A stretch of DNA of 64,000 bases, from positions 1 to 64,000 of the forward strand of contig JAFSLH010000023.1 of NCBI GenBank assembly GCA_017448545.1, given 5' to 3'. Position 1 is the first letter of the stretch; each line of letters starts with the position of its first letter. This stretch comes from Clostridia bacterium (lineage in GTDB: Bacteria > Bacillota > Clostridia > Christensenellales > CAG-138). Under the pieces are notes generated by a model. The model did not search any database and was not told the DNA's origin. It saw only the letters and a list, made by a program, of their open reading frames with translations. Positions 29,612-38,470 of the stretch are shown piece after piece. A program made the translations under genes and the position numbers.

Positions 29612-31126
29612 TCAAAACCACTTTTTGATCGTTCCGAGGAGACCGCGCGCGACGGAACGCCCGACTTCCCTGCCGATCGTGTTCATCGTCGACGAAGCCG
29701 CCTTGGAAAGCGTGCTGCTCTTCTTCGAGGAGGTGCGGGACGACGTTGTTTTCTTCGTTGTCGCGGCCTTCTCTTTCTCTTTGGCAGCTTTTTCCTTTTC
29801 GGCCTGCTCCGCCTTTTCGGCCTGTTCCTTCTGCGCCTGCTCCTTTTGCGACTTCAGAATCTCATACGCGGATTCGTTGTCCACCGCTTTTTCGTAAACG
29901 CCGTACAGGTCGTCGGCTTCGATCTCCGCGCGGCGGCGATCGTCGTCGATCATGCCCATCATAGACTGCGGCGGCAGAATCGTCGCGCGCTCCACGACGC
30001 TCGGGATGCCTTTTTCGTTCAGGAAGCTGACCAGCGCTTCGCCGGTGCCGAGCGATTCGAGCACCTCCTCGGTGTTGAACGCCGGATTCGTTCGGAACGA
30101 GTTTGCGGCGGCCTTGATCGCCTTGCGCTCCGTCGGCGTATAGGCGCGCAGCGCGTGCTGCACGCGGTTGCCGAGCTGCGCCAGCACCGCATCCGGCATA
30201 TCGGACGGCTGCTGCGAGATGAAGTAGACGCCGACGCCCTTGGAACGGATCAATTTGACCACCTGCTCCACCTTGTCGCAGAGGGTACGCGGCGCATCCT
30301 TGAACAGCAGATGCGCTTCATCGAAGAAGAACACGAGCTTCGGCATTTCGAGATCGCCGACCTCGGGCAGTTCCTCGAACAGTTCCGCGAGCAGCCAGAG
30401 CAAAAACGTCGAATACAGCAGCGGCGAACGGTACAGCTTTTCACAGTGCAGAATGTTGATGAAGCCGCGTCCGTCCTCATCGCACTGCATCCAGTCGTCC
30501 AGCCGGATCGCCGGTTCGCCGAAAAACTTCGTTCCGCCCGCATCTTCGAGCTGCAGCAGCGCGCGCTGAATGGCGCCGGCTGACTGCTTGGAAACGTTTC
30601 CGTACTCGTCCAGAAGCTCCGCCGAATGCTCGGAAACGTAGGCGACCATGGCCCGCAGATCCTTCAGGTCGGTCAGAAGCCAGCCCTTGTCGTCCGCAAC
30701 GCGAAACACGATCGCGAGAACGCCGGTCTGCACGTCGGTCAGTCCGAGCAAACGCGCAAGCAGGGACGCTCCCATTTCGCTGACGGTCGTCCGCACCGGA
30801 TGGCCGCCCTCGCCGAACACGTCCCAGAACCGAACCGGGAAGCGCGTATACGGGAATGTGTCCGGGTCGACGGACACTTTGCGAAGCCGCTTGTCCAGCG
30901 CTTCGCTCCGCTCGCCCGGTTTGCAGCAGCCGGAAAGGTCCCCCTTGACGTCCGCCAGAAATACCGGAACGCCGAGGGAAGAAAACGACTCTGCCATGAC
31001 TTTGAGCGTGATCGTTTTTCCGGTGCCGGTTGCGCCCGAAATCAGTCCGTGGCGATTTGCCATCGACGGCAGAATGTATGCGGGCTGCTCTCCGAACCCG
31101 ACGAAAACTTTTCCGTCCTGCTGCAT
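29612..31126 (-). CDS. HerA/FtsK-like P-loop ATPase (DUF853, YjgR type)
   Basis: A 504-residue protein. Walker A is SGATGTGKT near residue 32 and Walker B is [10 protein letters not shown] near 235. The motifs [16 protein letters not shown] and [14 protein letters not shown] are typical of DUF853/YjgR. A long Lys/Glu/Ala coiled-coil tail and a Ser/Thr/Lys-rich segment follow near the C-terminus. Relatives are predicted DNA-translocase-like ATPases of unknown role. GGAGG precedes the ATG. It follows mscL by 34 bases and may be co-transcribed. Confidence 0.88.
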   Translation of the reverse strand: MQQDGKVFVGFGEQPAYILPSMANRHGLISGATGTGKTITLKVMAESFSSLGVPVFLADVKGDLSGCCKPGERSEALDKRLRKVSVDPDTFPYTRFPVRFWDVFGEGGHPVRTTVSEMGASLLARLLGLTDVQTGVLAIVFRVADDKGWLLTDLKDLRAMVAYVSEHSAELLDEYGNVSKQSAGAIQRALLQLEDAGGTKFFGEPAIRLDDWMQCDEDGRGFINILHCEKLYRSPLLYSTFLLWLLAELFEELPEVGDLEMPKLVFFFDEAHLLFKDAPRTLCDKVEQVVKLIRSKGVGVYFISQQPSDMPDAVLAQLGNRVQHALRAYTPTERKAIKAAANSFRTNPAFNTEEVLESLGTGEALVSFLNEKGIPSVVERATILPPQSMMGMIDDDRRRAEIEADDLYGVYEKAVDNESAYEILKSQKEQAQKEQAEKAEQAEKEKAAKEKEKAATTKKTTSSRTSSKKSSTLSKAASSTMNTIGREVGRSVARGLLGTIKKWF

Positions 31127-31160
31127 GGTTTGTCCTCCGTGAATACAAAAATCGAAATCG

Positions 31161-31631
31161 TTACTTGGTCAGATCGCTCGTGCAGTGCGGGCAGCGCGTC
31201 GCTTCGTCATGAATCTCGCCGAAGCAGTACGGGCAAAGGCGCGGCTTCTTCGCGGGCTCGGGCGCGGGCTCTTCCTTTTTCTTGAGGTCTTCGACGCGCT
31301 TCTTCGCCGTGTTCATTGCCTTCACAACGAGGAAGATGCACAGCGCGACCAGCAGGAAATAGATGACCGTCGAGATCAGGTTGCCGTAGTTCAGAACGGC
31401 GGCGCCGGCTTCCGTCGCGGCTTCGAGGCTCTCATACTTTTCACCGTTGAGCGCAACAAACCACTTGGCGAAGTCCACCCGGATCAGAAGGCCGATCAGG
31501 GGCATCAGAACGTCGTTGATCAGAGACGTGACAATCGCGCCGAACGCGCCGCCGATAATAACGCCGACCGCCATATCCAGTACATTGCCCTTGAACGCAA
31601 ACGTCTTGAATTCATTCCACAGTTTCTTCAT
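31161..31631 (-). CDS. mscL: Large-conductance mechanosensitive channel with C-terminal zinc ribbon
   Basis: A channel that opens under membrane tension to release solutes on osmotic downshock. The MscL signature [19 protein letters not shown] starts the first helix near residue 14, and the second helix lies near 70-95. The protein is 156 residues, longer than the usual 120-140, because a zinc ribbon (CPYC near 133, CPHC near 148) is added after the cytoplasmic helix. AAGGAGAGG precedes the ATG. The zinc ribbon might tie channel assembly to another protein or to metal state; this is inference. Confidence 0.93.
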   Translation of the reverse strand: MKKLWNEFKTFAFKGNVLDMAVGVIIGGAFGAIVTSLINDVLMPLIGLLIRVDFAKWFVALNGEKYESLEAATEAGAAVLNYGNLISTVIYFLLVALCIFLVVKAMNTAKKRVEDLKKKEEPAPEPAKKPRLCPYCFGEIHDEATRCPHCTSDLTK

Positions 31632-31670
31632 GATATTCCTCTCCTTTTTACGGCTGAGCGCCGGTTTTGT

Positions 31671-32822
31671 TCAATGGTTGACGAGCTTTGCGATCGGACT
31701 GCGATGCACCTTCATCGCGCCCTTCGGGCAAAACTCCTGGCAGCAGAAGCAGCGGATGCACTGTTTGCGGTCGATGACCGGAATCCCCTTCTGCATCGTG
31801 ATCGCCTTTGCGGGACAAATCTTTTCGCACTGACGGCAGCCGACGCATTCCGCACGCTTCACGACCGGTTTCGACCCGAGCGCCGCGGTGATGACGCGCC
31901 GTTTGAGCCGGCCCCATGCCGTATCGGTTTCCGCAAACAGCGTGCTGTTCCGGTTCAGAATCCGTTCGAACCGATCCGCCCGCAGCGATTCCCAGTCCCC
32001 GATCACGGTGATGTCCGAAAACCGGTCGGGCAGATACCCGCGCCGCTTTGCCGCCTGCAGCGTCGGAATATCGTCGACCGACAGCCCGAGCAGCTCCGCC
32101 GTGACCCGATCCAGAAGATGCGGATTTTTCGAGACCAGCAGCGCGCCGAGCGGATACGGCGTGCCGCGCGTCGGCCCGTTCCCCTGCATCGCGACGATCC
32201 CGTCCGCGATGTGCAGCACCGGCTTCCAGTAGTCCGCAATATCGACGATCATGTCGGCAAAATCGTTCGGGTTCGGATAGCGGTAATGGTACTCCGGTTT
32301 CAGAATCCCCGGCACGGTTCCGAACAGGTTTTTGACCGCGTTCGAAAGCGCCATCATGCCGTGCGACTTGACTTTACAGACGTTGATGATCGTGTCGCAT
32401 CGGTCGAGCCAGCCGGTGTACCGGAACGATTTGGCCTGTACGGCTTCCGGGAACGACGCTTCCGCTTCCGAAAAGTCGCCGTTCATCTCTCCGCCCGCCG
32501 CAGTCACCGCTTCCATGCCGCTGACCGAATAAATATGGTTCATGTACGGCGCCGTCCACGGCCCGCCCGCGCTGTCGCCGACGACGACGGACGCGCCGCG
32601 CTCGATCAGCAGTTCGCACAGCGCCGCCAGAACGGCGGGATGCGTCGTAATCGCGGTCTCGGGCTTCCCCGCCGCAACGAGATTCGCTTTGATCCCGACG
32701 CGCATCCCGGGCCGAATCGCGGCAAAGCCGTCAATCTTCCCGATCAGGTCCGCCAAAACCGCCTTAACGGTCTGCACTTCATATTCCCTGCACGATGCTA
32801 CGGCAACCGGTTCAGTCTTCAT
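31671..32822 (-). CDS. DUF362 protein with two [4Fe-4S] ferredoxin clusters
   Basis: A 383-residue protein with an N-terminal DUF362 domain (GIKANLV, the VGDSAGGPW motif, NVCKVKSHG, NAVKNLFG) and a C-terminal ferredoxin pair. The cluster motifs are CVGCRQCEKICP near 316 and CIRCFCCQEFCP near 345. DUF362-ferredoxin proteins are iron-sulfur proteins of uncertain role in anaerobes. The start at 32822 follows GGAGG by seven bases and overlaps the end of nfo by 11 bases. It is the last gene of the plsC-nfo-DUF362 set. Confidence 0.9.
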   Translation of the reverse strand: MKTEPVAVASCREYEVQTVKAVLADLIGKIDGFAAIRPGMRVGIKANLVAAGKPETAITTHPAVLAALCELLIERGASVVVGDSAGGPWTAPYMNHIYSVSGMEAVTAAGGEMNGDFSEAEASFPEAVQAKSFRYTGWLDRCDTIINVCKVKSHGMMALSNAVKNLFGTVPGILKPEYHYRYPNPNDFADMIVDIADYWKPVLHIADGIVAMQGNGPTRGTPYPLGALLVSKNPHLLDRVTAELLGLSVDDIPTLQAAKRRGYLPDRFSDITVIGDWESLRADRFERILNRNSTLFAETDTAWGRLKRRVITAALGSKPVVKRAECVGCRQCEKICPAKAITMQKGIPVIDRKQCIRCFCCQEFCPKGAMKVHRSPIAKLVNH

Positions 32823-33651
32823 CCGCCAGCCTCCGCACAAGCGCAATCTCCTCGGCGTACTCCGCAAGCGATTCGTGCGGCGTTTCGAGGCAGAACGGCA
32901 GCGAACGCAGCGCCGGATGCTTTACGATGCGCCGGATTCCCTCACAGCCGATCATGCCCGCGCCGATCGCCGCGTGCCGGTCCTTATGGTTGCCGCACCC
33001 GAACATGCTGTCATTCAGATGCACGTACCGCAGCCGTTCCAGTCCGATCACACGGTCGAATTCCGTCAAGACCGCATCCGGGTCGGCGGCGATGTCGTAC
33101 CCCGCCGCAAACACGTGACAGGTGTCGAGGCAAACGCCGAGCCGGTCTTTGCGCTCCACGCGGTCGATGATCGCGCGAATCTGCTCAAACGTTCCGCCGA
33201 TTTCGCTCCCCTGCCCGGCCATCGTTTCCAAAAGCACGACGCCGGAAAACGATTCGGTCAGCAGCGCGTTCAGAAGCGCCGCCGTTTTTTCGACGCCGAC
33301 GTCCGTTCCCTGCCCGACGTGGCTGCCGGGATGCAGGTTGTAAAGGTCGACGCCCATCAGGGCGAGCCGGTTCAGATCGTCCGCCATCGCCATGTGGGCA
33401 AACTCGACGACCTTCGGGTCCGCCGAACACGGGTTCAGCGTATACGGCGCATGCACCAGCACCGGCGCAAATCCGTTCTCCCGCAGCCGGGACGCCATCG
33501 CCGCGGCGTCGGCCGGATCAATCGCCTTGGCTTTGGAGCCGCGCGGATTCCGCGCAAAGAACTGGAACGTATCCGCGCCGATCGATACGGCGTTTTCCGC
33601 CATGCGCGCAAGGCCCGCCGACGGAGAAAGGTGGCAGCCGATATGCAGCAT
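32812..33651 (-). CDS. nfo: Deoxyribonuclease IV (AP endonuclease)
   Basis: A 279-residue TIM-barrel zinc enzyme of base-excision repair that cuts 5-prime to abasic sites. Family motifs are IGCHLS at the start, NLHPGSHVGQG, ETMAGQG, CLDTCHVFAAGYD, HLNDS and HAAIGAGMIG. It starts at 33651, two bases after the plsC stop, with AAGG upstream. Its neighbours are unrelated in function; the set appears to be a transcription unit only. Confidence 0.95.
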   Translation of the reverse strand: MLHIGCHLSPSAGLARMAENAVSIGADTFQFFARNPRGSKAKAIDPADAAAMASRLRENGFAPVLVHAPYTLNPCSADPKVVEFAHMAMADDLNRLALMGVDLYNLHPGSHVGQGTDVGVEKTAALLNALLTESFSGVVLLETMAGQGSEIGGTFEQIRAIIDRVERKDRLGVCLDTCHVFAAGYDIAADPDAVLTEFDRVIGLERLRYVHLNDSMFGCGNHKDRHAAIGAGMIGCEGIRRIVKHPALRSLPFCLETPHESLAEYAEEIALVRRLADED

Positions 33652-33653
33652 AC

Positions 33654-34430
33654 TCACACCTTTCCCTTTTCCTGCGCTTCTCGCCATGCGCGCGCGCGTT
33701 CTTCCGCCTTGGCGGCCAGCGCGGCACGCTTTTCGGCCTTGAACTTGCGCAGGTCGGAAAGCTCTTTTTCGGGGATCGACGCCTCGAGCTTCAGTCTTAG
33801 GTCGTTGACGCGCTCCCGCATCAAATCGTTGATCGCCTGCACCTTGGCGGAATCGGGCGCGCCGTCGATCAGGGAAGCCACGTCGATCGGGTCGCCGACC
33901 GCCATATAAATCGGATGAAACAGCCGGTACAGTCCGTGAATGTAGACGGGATAGATCGGCGCGCCGGTCTGCATCGCCATCAGCGCCGTGCCGCCCTTGA
34001 ACGGCTGCACTTCGTCGTCAAATACGAACCGCCCCTCCGGGAAGATCAGCAGGCAGCGGTCGTCCCGCAAAAGCTGCACGCAGCGGTTGAAGCTGCGGAT
34101 ATCGAGCTTGGTGCGATCCACGTCGACGAACAGAATCGAATTCCGGACGAATCGTGCGAAGCGGCTCGGGCCCAGAACCTCGACCGCCGCAAGCGAATAC
34201 AGTCTGCGCCGCCAGAACGTAAGAATGACGGTGATCGGGTCCATCCACCAGGTGTGGTTGGAAACGATGATCGCGCGGCCCTTGATGCGGGGCATTTTGC
34301 CTTCCTTGTTGCAGAACAGGATTTTGGGCCGCTGCAGCAGGTACAGCGCCGGCGTCCATGTAAACCGAACAAAGTCGTAAATCCAGTATTTCGGATGAAT
34401 CGCTTTGAAAAACGAGGATAGTTTCTGCAT
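33654..34430 (-). CDS. 1-acyl-glycerol-3-phosphate acyltransferase (PlsC family)
   Basis: A membrane-associated enzyme of 258 residues that acylates lysophosphatidate in phospholipid synthesis. The catalytic NHxxxxD motif is NHTWWMD near residue 59, and FPEGR near 128 binds the glycerol phosphate. The last 45 residues are a charged helix (AEKRAALAAKAEERARAW) that is not part of the core fold. AAGGG precedes ATG 34430. A TTGCAT/TATACT promoter lies upstream. Length is within the family range. Confidence 0.88.
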   Translation of the reverse strand: MQKLSSFFKAIHPKYWIYDFVRFTWTPALYLLQRPKILFCNKEGKMPRIKGRAIIVSNHTWWMDPITVILTFWRRRLYSLAAVEVLGPSRFARFVRNSILFVDVDRTKLDIRSFNRCVQLLRDDRCLLIFPEGRFVFDDEVQPFKGGTALMAMQTGAPIYPVYIHGLYRLFHPIYMAVGDPIDVASLIDGAPDSAKVQAINDLMRERVNDLRLKLEASIPEKELSDLRKFKAEKRAALAAKAEERARAWREAQEKGKV

Positions 34431-34493
34431 AGTTTCCCTTCCCTGTCGGAGAACGCGCAACCGACGCCGTTCCGCCGACTTCTTACCGCATAC

Positions 34494-34522
34494 AGTATAA
34501 CACCCTTCTTTCCGAAATGCAA
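34494..34522 (-). promoter_or_regulatory. Promoter of plsC-nfo-DUF362
   Basis: TTGCAT (34517-34522) and TATACT (34494-34499) on the minus strand with 17-base spacing. Confidence 0.8.
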
Positions 34523-34530
34523 GAACGGAG

Positions 34531-34572
34531 CTTCCGGCAAAAACGTCCCTGGTCTTCCGGCAAAAACGTCCC
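34531..34572. repeat. 19-base direct repeat
   Basis: CTTCCGGCAAAAACGTCCC occurs at 34531-34549 and 34554-34572, a 23-base period. It lies just upstream of the plsC promoter and beside a transposon-end-like motif, so it could be an operator pair or insertion scar. Confidence 0.6.
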
Positions 34573-34614
34573 CGGATGTCGGATGTCGGTGTGCGCAAGT
34601 GTTTTTTTGAAGAT

Positions 34615-34630
34615 GGGGCTGTTCAAAAAG
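34615..34630 (+). repeat. Transposon-end-like motif
   Basis: GGGGCTGTTCAAAAAG, similar to the motifs at 135 and 41137. No transposase is present. It lies between the plsC promoter and the end of the fic gene, suggesting that the fic gene arrived with or beside a mobile element. Confidence 0.35.
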
Positions 34631-34747
34631 TCCGTAAAAGAAAATCCAAGGGTAACATCAATACTCTGAAGATTCCTATCGTTTTGTAATAACACGGTTT
34701 ATCTTCATGCGTTTTTTTCCTCGTAAGCATCGGGGTTACAATATGAT

Positions 34748-35893
34748 TTACGTATCTTTTCTCAGTATATCCAGATACTCCTCATAGGCGAATACCAACG
34801 CTTTGCCGGATTTCGCAGAATACTTTAAGATATCCTTATTGCATAACGTGGCGATATATTTTGCGGTACCATTGCGGGAAAGCCCCAATGCAGCCGCCGT
34901 TTTTACCGTCTCAATGATTGGGTTGCGCTCGATATATGCAAACAGGTTCATGATATTCTGCCGAGAGCGCGTCGGGACGTCTGCCAGTTTTGCCTCGTTC
35001 TTTTGATGCAGATCATTCAGCCGATCGATGGTCTCCGTCGCATCTTCCGCAGTTTCTGCGACGCCGCGCAAGAAGAACTTCACCCATTGCTCGTAGTTCC
35101 CCACTCTGCGGATTTCGCTCATCCTGTCGTAGTATTCGATCCGGTTGGATTTCAGAAAACACGACAGGTACAGTACCGGCGATGAGATGACCTCTTTGCT
35201 CATCAGGAAGAGCGTGATCAGCAACCTCCCGACGCGGCCGTTGCCGTCGAGGAACGGATGGATCGTCTCAAACTGATAGTGCAGCAAGGCCGCCTTGATC
35301 AACGGATCCATCTCGTCGTCTTCGTTCATGAAACGCTCCAGCGCCGACATGCAGTCGATCATATCCTGCGGGTTGGGCGGGATGAAGCGGGCGTTCTTCA
35401 GCGTGCTGCCGATACCGCCGATCCAGTTCTGCGATACGCGGAACTCGCCGGGCGTTTTATCGCCGCCGCGGACACTGTTCATCAGCACCGCATGCGTCTC
35501 CCGGATCAGCCGGTTACACAGCGGCAGATCCTCCATGCGCTTGATGCCGAAATTGATCGCCCGGACATAATTCACCACGTCGGAAACATCGGCATTGGCA
35601 TTTTCGTCGATCTCCGGGTTCAGTACATCTTCCAGTGTGCACTGTGTGCCCTCGATCTGGGAGGATACCAGCGCCTCCTTCCTGACGTACATGGATATGA
35701 ACAGATCCTTGTTCGGGATCCGGTCAGACAGACCGTTCAGCAGCGCCAGCTTCTTATGCGCGTCGATCAACAGCTGCTGCATCTCTGCATCGACTTCTAT
35801 ATTAGGGTTTGGGGGTAACGGTTGCGGATAAAATGATGAGTATGCCATCTCTCCGCTGAAATTTTGCACCGTTTTTCCTGCACGATTCTTCAT
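34748..35893 (-). CDS. Fic family protein (AMPylator) with C-terminal winged helix
   Basis: A 381-residue Fic protein. The catalytic loop HPFLDGNGRVGR near residue 213 is complete and should transfer AMP to a target hydroxyl. The N-terminal inhibitory helix motif SSQIEGTQ near 77, with Ser and Glu-Gly, marks a class II autoinhibited Fic. The C-terminal 60 residues (TVKTAAALGLSRNGTAKYI) look like a winged helix-turn-helix. Such Fic-wHTH proteins can bind DNA and may be toxin-like or signalling enzymes. The promoter overlaps an inverted repeat, suggesting self-regulation. It is a singleton, and base use is less GC-rich than its neighbours. No separate antitoxin gene is seen. Confidence 0.92.
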   Translation of the reverse strand: MKNRAGKTVQNFSGEMAYSSFYPQPLPPNPNIEVDAEMQQLLIDAHKKLALLNGLSDRIPNKDLFISMYVRKEALVSSQIEGTQCTLEDVLNPEIDENANADVSDVVNYVRAINFGIKRMEDLPLCNRLIRETHAVLMNSVRGGDKTPGEFRVSQNWIGGIGSTLKNARFIPPNPQDMIDCMSALERFMNEDDEMDPLIKAALLHYQFETIHPFLDGNGRVGRLLITLFLMSKEVISSPVLYLSCFLKSNRIEYYDRMSEIRRVGNYEQWVKFFLRGVAETAEDATETIDRLNDLHQKNEAKLADVPTRSRQNIMNLFAYIERNPIIETVKTAAALGLSRNGTAKYIATLCNKDILKYSAKSGKALVFAYEEYLDILRKDT

Positions 35894-35925
35894 GCCTTAA
35901 CCTCCCATTTGAATTTTCCAACGAT

Positions 35926-35969
35926 AGTATAGCACATAAAACTCATAAAATCAACCGCTTATGAGTTTT
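35926..35969 (-). promoter_or_regulatory. fic promoter inside an 11-bp inverted repeat
   Basis: On the minus strand TTGATT (35949-35954) and TATACT (35926-35931) are 17 bases apart. AAAACTCATAA (35938-35948) and TTATGAGTTTT (35959-35969) are perfect inverted arms separated by ten bases that include the -35. One arm lies in the -35/-10 spacer. This is the geometry of a repressor site; the Fic wHTH is the obvious candidate binder. Confidence 0.78.
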
Positions 35970-35999
35970 TGGCAGCTTTCATTCTCAAACAATATCAAA

Positions 36000-36041
36000 G
36001 AAACAGCGATCATATGGGTTTTTCCGCGTGATCGCTGTTTC
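36000..36041. terminator. 13-bp perfect hairpin between fic and the lipoprotein gene
   Basis: GAAACAGCGATCA (36000-36012) pairs with TGATCGCTGTTTC (36029-36041). The loop holds a T-rich stretch; both sides have short T-runs. It may be a terminator of an upstream relic or an insulator; no gene ends here. Confidence 0.5.
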
Positions 36042-36146
36042 GTTTGCCGCCCGGGACTGTCCTTTGCGTTATCCTATCTCAACACTCCGACGCATGCTCT
36101 GACGAGGCGTCTTTTCCCGGGAAATGTAAAGGTTGTCTGCATGCTA

Positions 36147-36175
36147 TGGACAGAATGCGGCGGGAATGGTATACT
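36147..36175 (+). promoter_or_regulatory. Promoter of the lipoprotein gene
   Basis: TGGACA (36147-36152) and TATACT (36170-36175) with 17-base spacing, 35 bases before the start codon. Confidence 0.7.
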
Positions 36176-36210
36176 ACTTGCGAAACAAGCGGAAAGGACG
36201 GGAATCCGAT

Positions 36211-37260
36211 ATGAAAGCGTTGCGCATGTTCCTTTTGGGCGGGGCGGTCTGCGCCGTTCTTTTGGGGTGCGTCGCCGTCGATCCCATGCAGTCTGCTCCG
36301 ACCGAACCGCCCCTGGCGGCAACGCCGGCTGCATCGCAGTCGGTCACGATCGTGCTTGCAACGCCGGTCGCCACCGATGCGCCGACCCCGCCGCCGACGC
36401 CGTCCCCGACGCCGACCGCGTCTCCTACCCCGTCCCCGACGCCGAGCCCGACGCCGACGCCGGAGCCGCTCGGCGTGCTCGATTATACGCACGCGGATCT
36501 GTTTTCACCGGATCGCGTGACCGACACCGACGATACGTATCAGGACGACGCGCGCAAAATCACGCTGACCCGCTATGAAACGACGGAGCGCACCGGCAAT
36601 ACGCTGGTGTACTTCATTGCCGACATCTGGGTTCAGAACCCGGAGGACATTCGGCGCGGACAGGCCGGCGGATCGTTCCGGCTCGGATCGGTCGCGTCAA
36701 TGAAGCAGATTGCTTCGGACTGCAACGCGATCGTTGCGCTTTCCGGCGATCACGTCACCAAAAAAGACAAAGCGTTCGTCGTGGTCAACGGCGAACTGGA
36801 GCTTGACAGCCGCAAATACAACCGCGATCTGTGCGTGCTGTACCGCGACGGTGTTCTGGAGACGTATTCTCCGAGTGAAATCAATGCGGATGCGATCCTG
36901 GCGCGCGATCCGTGGAACACGTGGAACTTCGGCCCGATGCTGCTGGACAAGGACGGACAGCCTCTTTCGAAGTTCAATCTGCCCGACACGATCGGCGGCC
37001 CGAACCCGCGCGCAGCCATCGGCTATTACGAGCCGGGGCACTACTGCCTGATCATCGTGGACGGACGGCAGAAGGGCTACTCGATGGGCCTGACGCTCGA
37101 AGAACTGGCCGATCTGATGTGCGAGCTCGGCTGCGCCGCCGCGTACAATCTGGACGGCGGCATCTCCGCGCGCATGACCTGGCACAACAAGCAGGTCAAC
37201 ACGACGGAAAAGCAGCGCACGATCCACGACATCGTTTACGTCGGGTATCCGGAGGATTAA
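36211..37260 (+). CDS. Phosphodiester glycosidase family lipoprotein (NAGPA domain)
   Basis: A 349-residue secreted lipoprotein with lipobox LLGC, Cys at position 20. A Pro/Thr/Ala spacer made of PTPSPTP-type repeats spans about residues 50-88. The NAGPA-type domain follows, with FGPMLLDKDG, GGPNPRAAIGYYEPGHY, IIVDGRQKGYSMGLTLEELADLM and YNLDGGISARM cited as motif pieces. Family members hydrolyse GlcNAc-phosphodiester bonds and in Bacillota act on cell-wall glycopolymers. ATG 36211 is chosen because AAAGGACGGG precedes it and a lipobox follows. The stop shares bases with the convergent spoVAC stop. Confidence 0.9.
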   Translation: MKALRMFLLGGAVCAVLLGCVAVDPMQSAPTEPPLAATPAASQSVTIVLATPVATDAPTPPPTPSPTPTASPTPSPTPSPTPTPEPLGVLDYTHADLFSPDRVTDTDDTYQDDARKITLTRYETTERTGNTLVYFIADIWVQNPEDIRRGQAGGSFRLGSVASMKQIASDCNAIVALSGDHVTKKDKAFVVVNGELELDSRKYNRDLCVLYRDGVLETYSPSEINADAILARDPWNTWNFGPMLLDKDGQPLSKFNLPDTIGGPNPRAAIGYYEPGHYCLIIVDGRQKGYSMGLTLEELADLMCELGCAAAYNLDGGISARMTWHNKQVNTTEKQRTIHDIVYVGYPED

Positions 37261-37709
37261 TGCATCATAAGGCCGATCAGCCAGTACACAAGGCCGCAGA
37301 GAACCGACGCGCCGATCCCGTAGACCAGAACGGGGCCCGCAATCGTAAACAGCTTTGCGCTTGTACCGAGGATCAAGCCTTCGCTTTTGAACTCCATGGC
37401 CGGCGCAACGACCGAGTTTGCAAAGCCGGTGATCGGGACGACGCTGCCCGCGCCGGCAAACGAACCGATCCGGTCGTAAACGCCGAGCCCGGTCAGTATC
37501 GCGGCAAGGCCGATCAGCGTGATCGACGTCCAGGAATCGGCCGCCGTCGTTTCCATGTGCAGCGCGAGCGTATAGAGGTCGTGGATCCCCTGCCCGACGC
37601 AGCAGATGACGCCGCCGACCGCAAACGCTTTGACGCACTGTGCGAGCGTTTTGCTTTTGGGCGAACGCTCCGAAACGAGGGCTTTGTATTCTTCCTTGGT
37701 CACGTTCAT
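37257..37709 (-). CDS. spoVAC: Stage V sporulation protein AC
   Basis: A 150-residue inner spore membrane protein. The family motifs KSKTLAQCVKAFAVGGVICCVGQG, GLGVYDRIGSFAGAGS, ITGFANSVVAPAMEFKSEG and LGTSAKLFTIAGPVLVYGI are recognised piecewise, with several hydrophobic helices. SpoVAC is part of the dipicolinic-acid channel. The start is ATG 37709 with AAGGAGG seven bases upstream; an in-frame ATG 41 codons earlier encodes an Arg/Ser/Gly-rich stretch unlike the family. The usual partners spoVAD and spoVAE are not next to it in the window. Its stop overlaps the convergent gene. Confidence 0.9.
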   Translation of the reverse strand: MNVTKEEYKALVSERSPKSKTLAQCVKAFAVGGVICCVGQGIHDLYTLALHMETTAADSWTSITLIGLAAILTGLGVYDRIGSFAGAGSVVPITGFANSVVAPAMEFKSEGLILGTSAKLFTIAGPVLVYGIGASVLCGLVYWLIGLMMH

Positions 37710-37851
37710 GCGCGTTCCTCCTTGGCTCCCCGTGCGGGATAACGGACTTCTCGGTCGGCCGGAAGCGCCGTTCCGCCCGGCCCGTGCAGCGGAATTGCGA
37801 GGTTTTTTCGATACGATTTCATAGCTTTTCACCGCCTGTTCGGATTACGGT

Positions 37852-37881
37852 CAGTATGTGCAAATTGTATGAAAAAATTCA
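37852..37881 (-). promoter_or_regulatory. Candidate SigG/SigF promoter of spoVAC
   Basis: On the minus strand GAATT (within TGAATT, 37876-37881) and CATACTG (37852-37858) are about 17 bases apart. This is close to the forespore consensus (gnATR and CATWHTA). spoVA genes are SigG-dependent in Bacillus, so this fits. Confidence 0.55.
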
Positions 37882-37902
37882 CGGATTCTCGGAAAAAAAT
37901 GC

Positions 37903-37931
37903 TTGACACGGGCATATTCTTTTGTTAATAT
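37903..37931 (+). promoter_or_regulatory. Promoter of rplM-rpsI
   Basis: TTGACA (37903-37908) and TAATAT (37926-37931) with a 17-base spacer. A leader of about 85 bases contains CTGTCA/TGACAG arms that may form an autoregulatory hairpin. Confidence 0.85.
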
Positions 37932-38023
37932 ACTCGGTGTGCCATTGGGCGAAGTCTGTCACAGCCCCGACCGACCAAGTCTTCTGACAGCAACTTTGAA
38001 AATATCTTTATGGAGGGATCGCC

Positions 38024-38455
38024 ATGAAATCCTATATGGCAAAGGGCGAAACCGTAGAGCGCAGCTGGTATGTTGTGGACGCGACCGATATGGTCCTCGG
38101 CCGTCTCTCGTCCCAAGTAGCAGCTATCCTCCGCGGAAAGCATAAGCCCACGTTCACACCGCATGTCGACTGCGGCGACCACGTTATCATCGTCAACGCC
38201 GAAAAGGTTCGCCTGACCGGCAAGAAGCTCGATGACAAAAAGTACATTCACCACACCGGATATCCGGGCGGACTCAAGGAGGTATCCTACCGTCATCTCC
38301 TCGAAGAAAAGCCGGAATTCGCAGTTTACGAGTCTATCCGCCGCATGATGCCGAAAGGCCCGCTCGGCCGTCAGATGCTGAAGAAGCTCCGCGTCTATGC
38401 AGGTCCGGATCACAACCATGAGGCGCAGCAGCCCCAGGCGCTGAAGCTCAAATAA
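38024..38455 (+). CDS. rplM: 50S ribosomal protein L13
   Basis: A 143-residue core ribosomal protein. It starts MKSYMAKGE, with [13 protein letters not shown] and [15 protein letters not shown], and [20 protein letters not shown] near the end. GGAGGG precedes the ATG. It is followed 15 bases later by rpsI, the universal L13-S9 pair. Confidence 0.98.
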   Translation: MKSYMAKGETVERSWYVVDATDMVLGRLSSQVAAILRGKHKPTFTPHVDCGDHVIIVNAEKVRLTGKKLDDKKYIHHTGYPGGLKEVSYRHLLEEKPEFAVYESIRRMMPKGPLGRQMLKKLRVYAGPDHNHEAQQPQALKLK

Positions 38456-38470
38456 GGAGGAAACAGATTT

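Noticed and set aside
36079..36492. Minus-strand frame rich in Arg/Gly opposite the lipoprotein gene
   Set aside because: It mirrors the Pro/Thr repeats of the lipoprotein spacer and has no start signal.
37709..37832. In-frame N-terminal extension of SpoVAC by 41 codons
   Set aside because: The extension is Arg/Ser/Gly-rich and unlike the family, and a much better AAGGAGG site lies right before ATG 37709.
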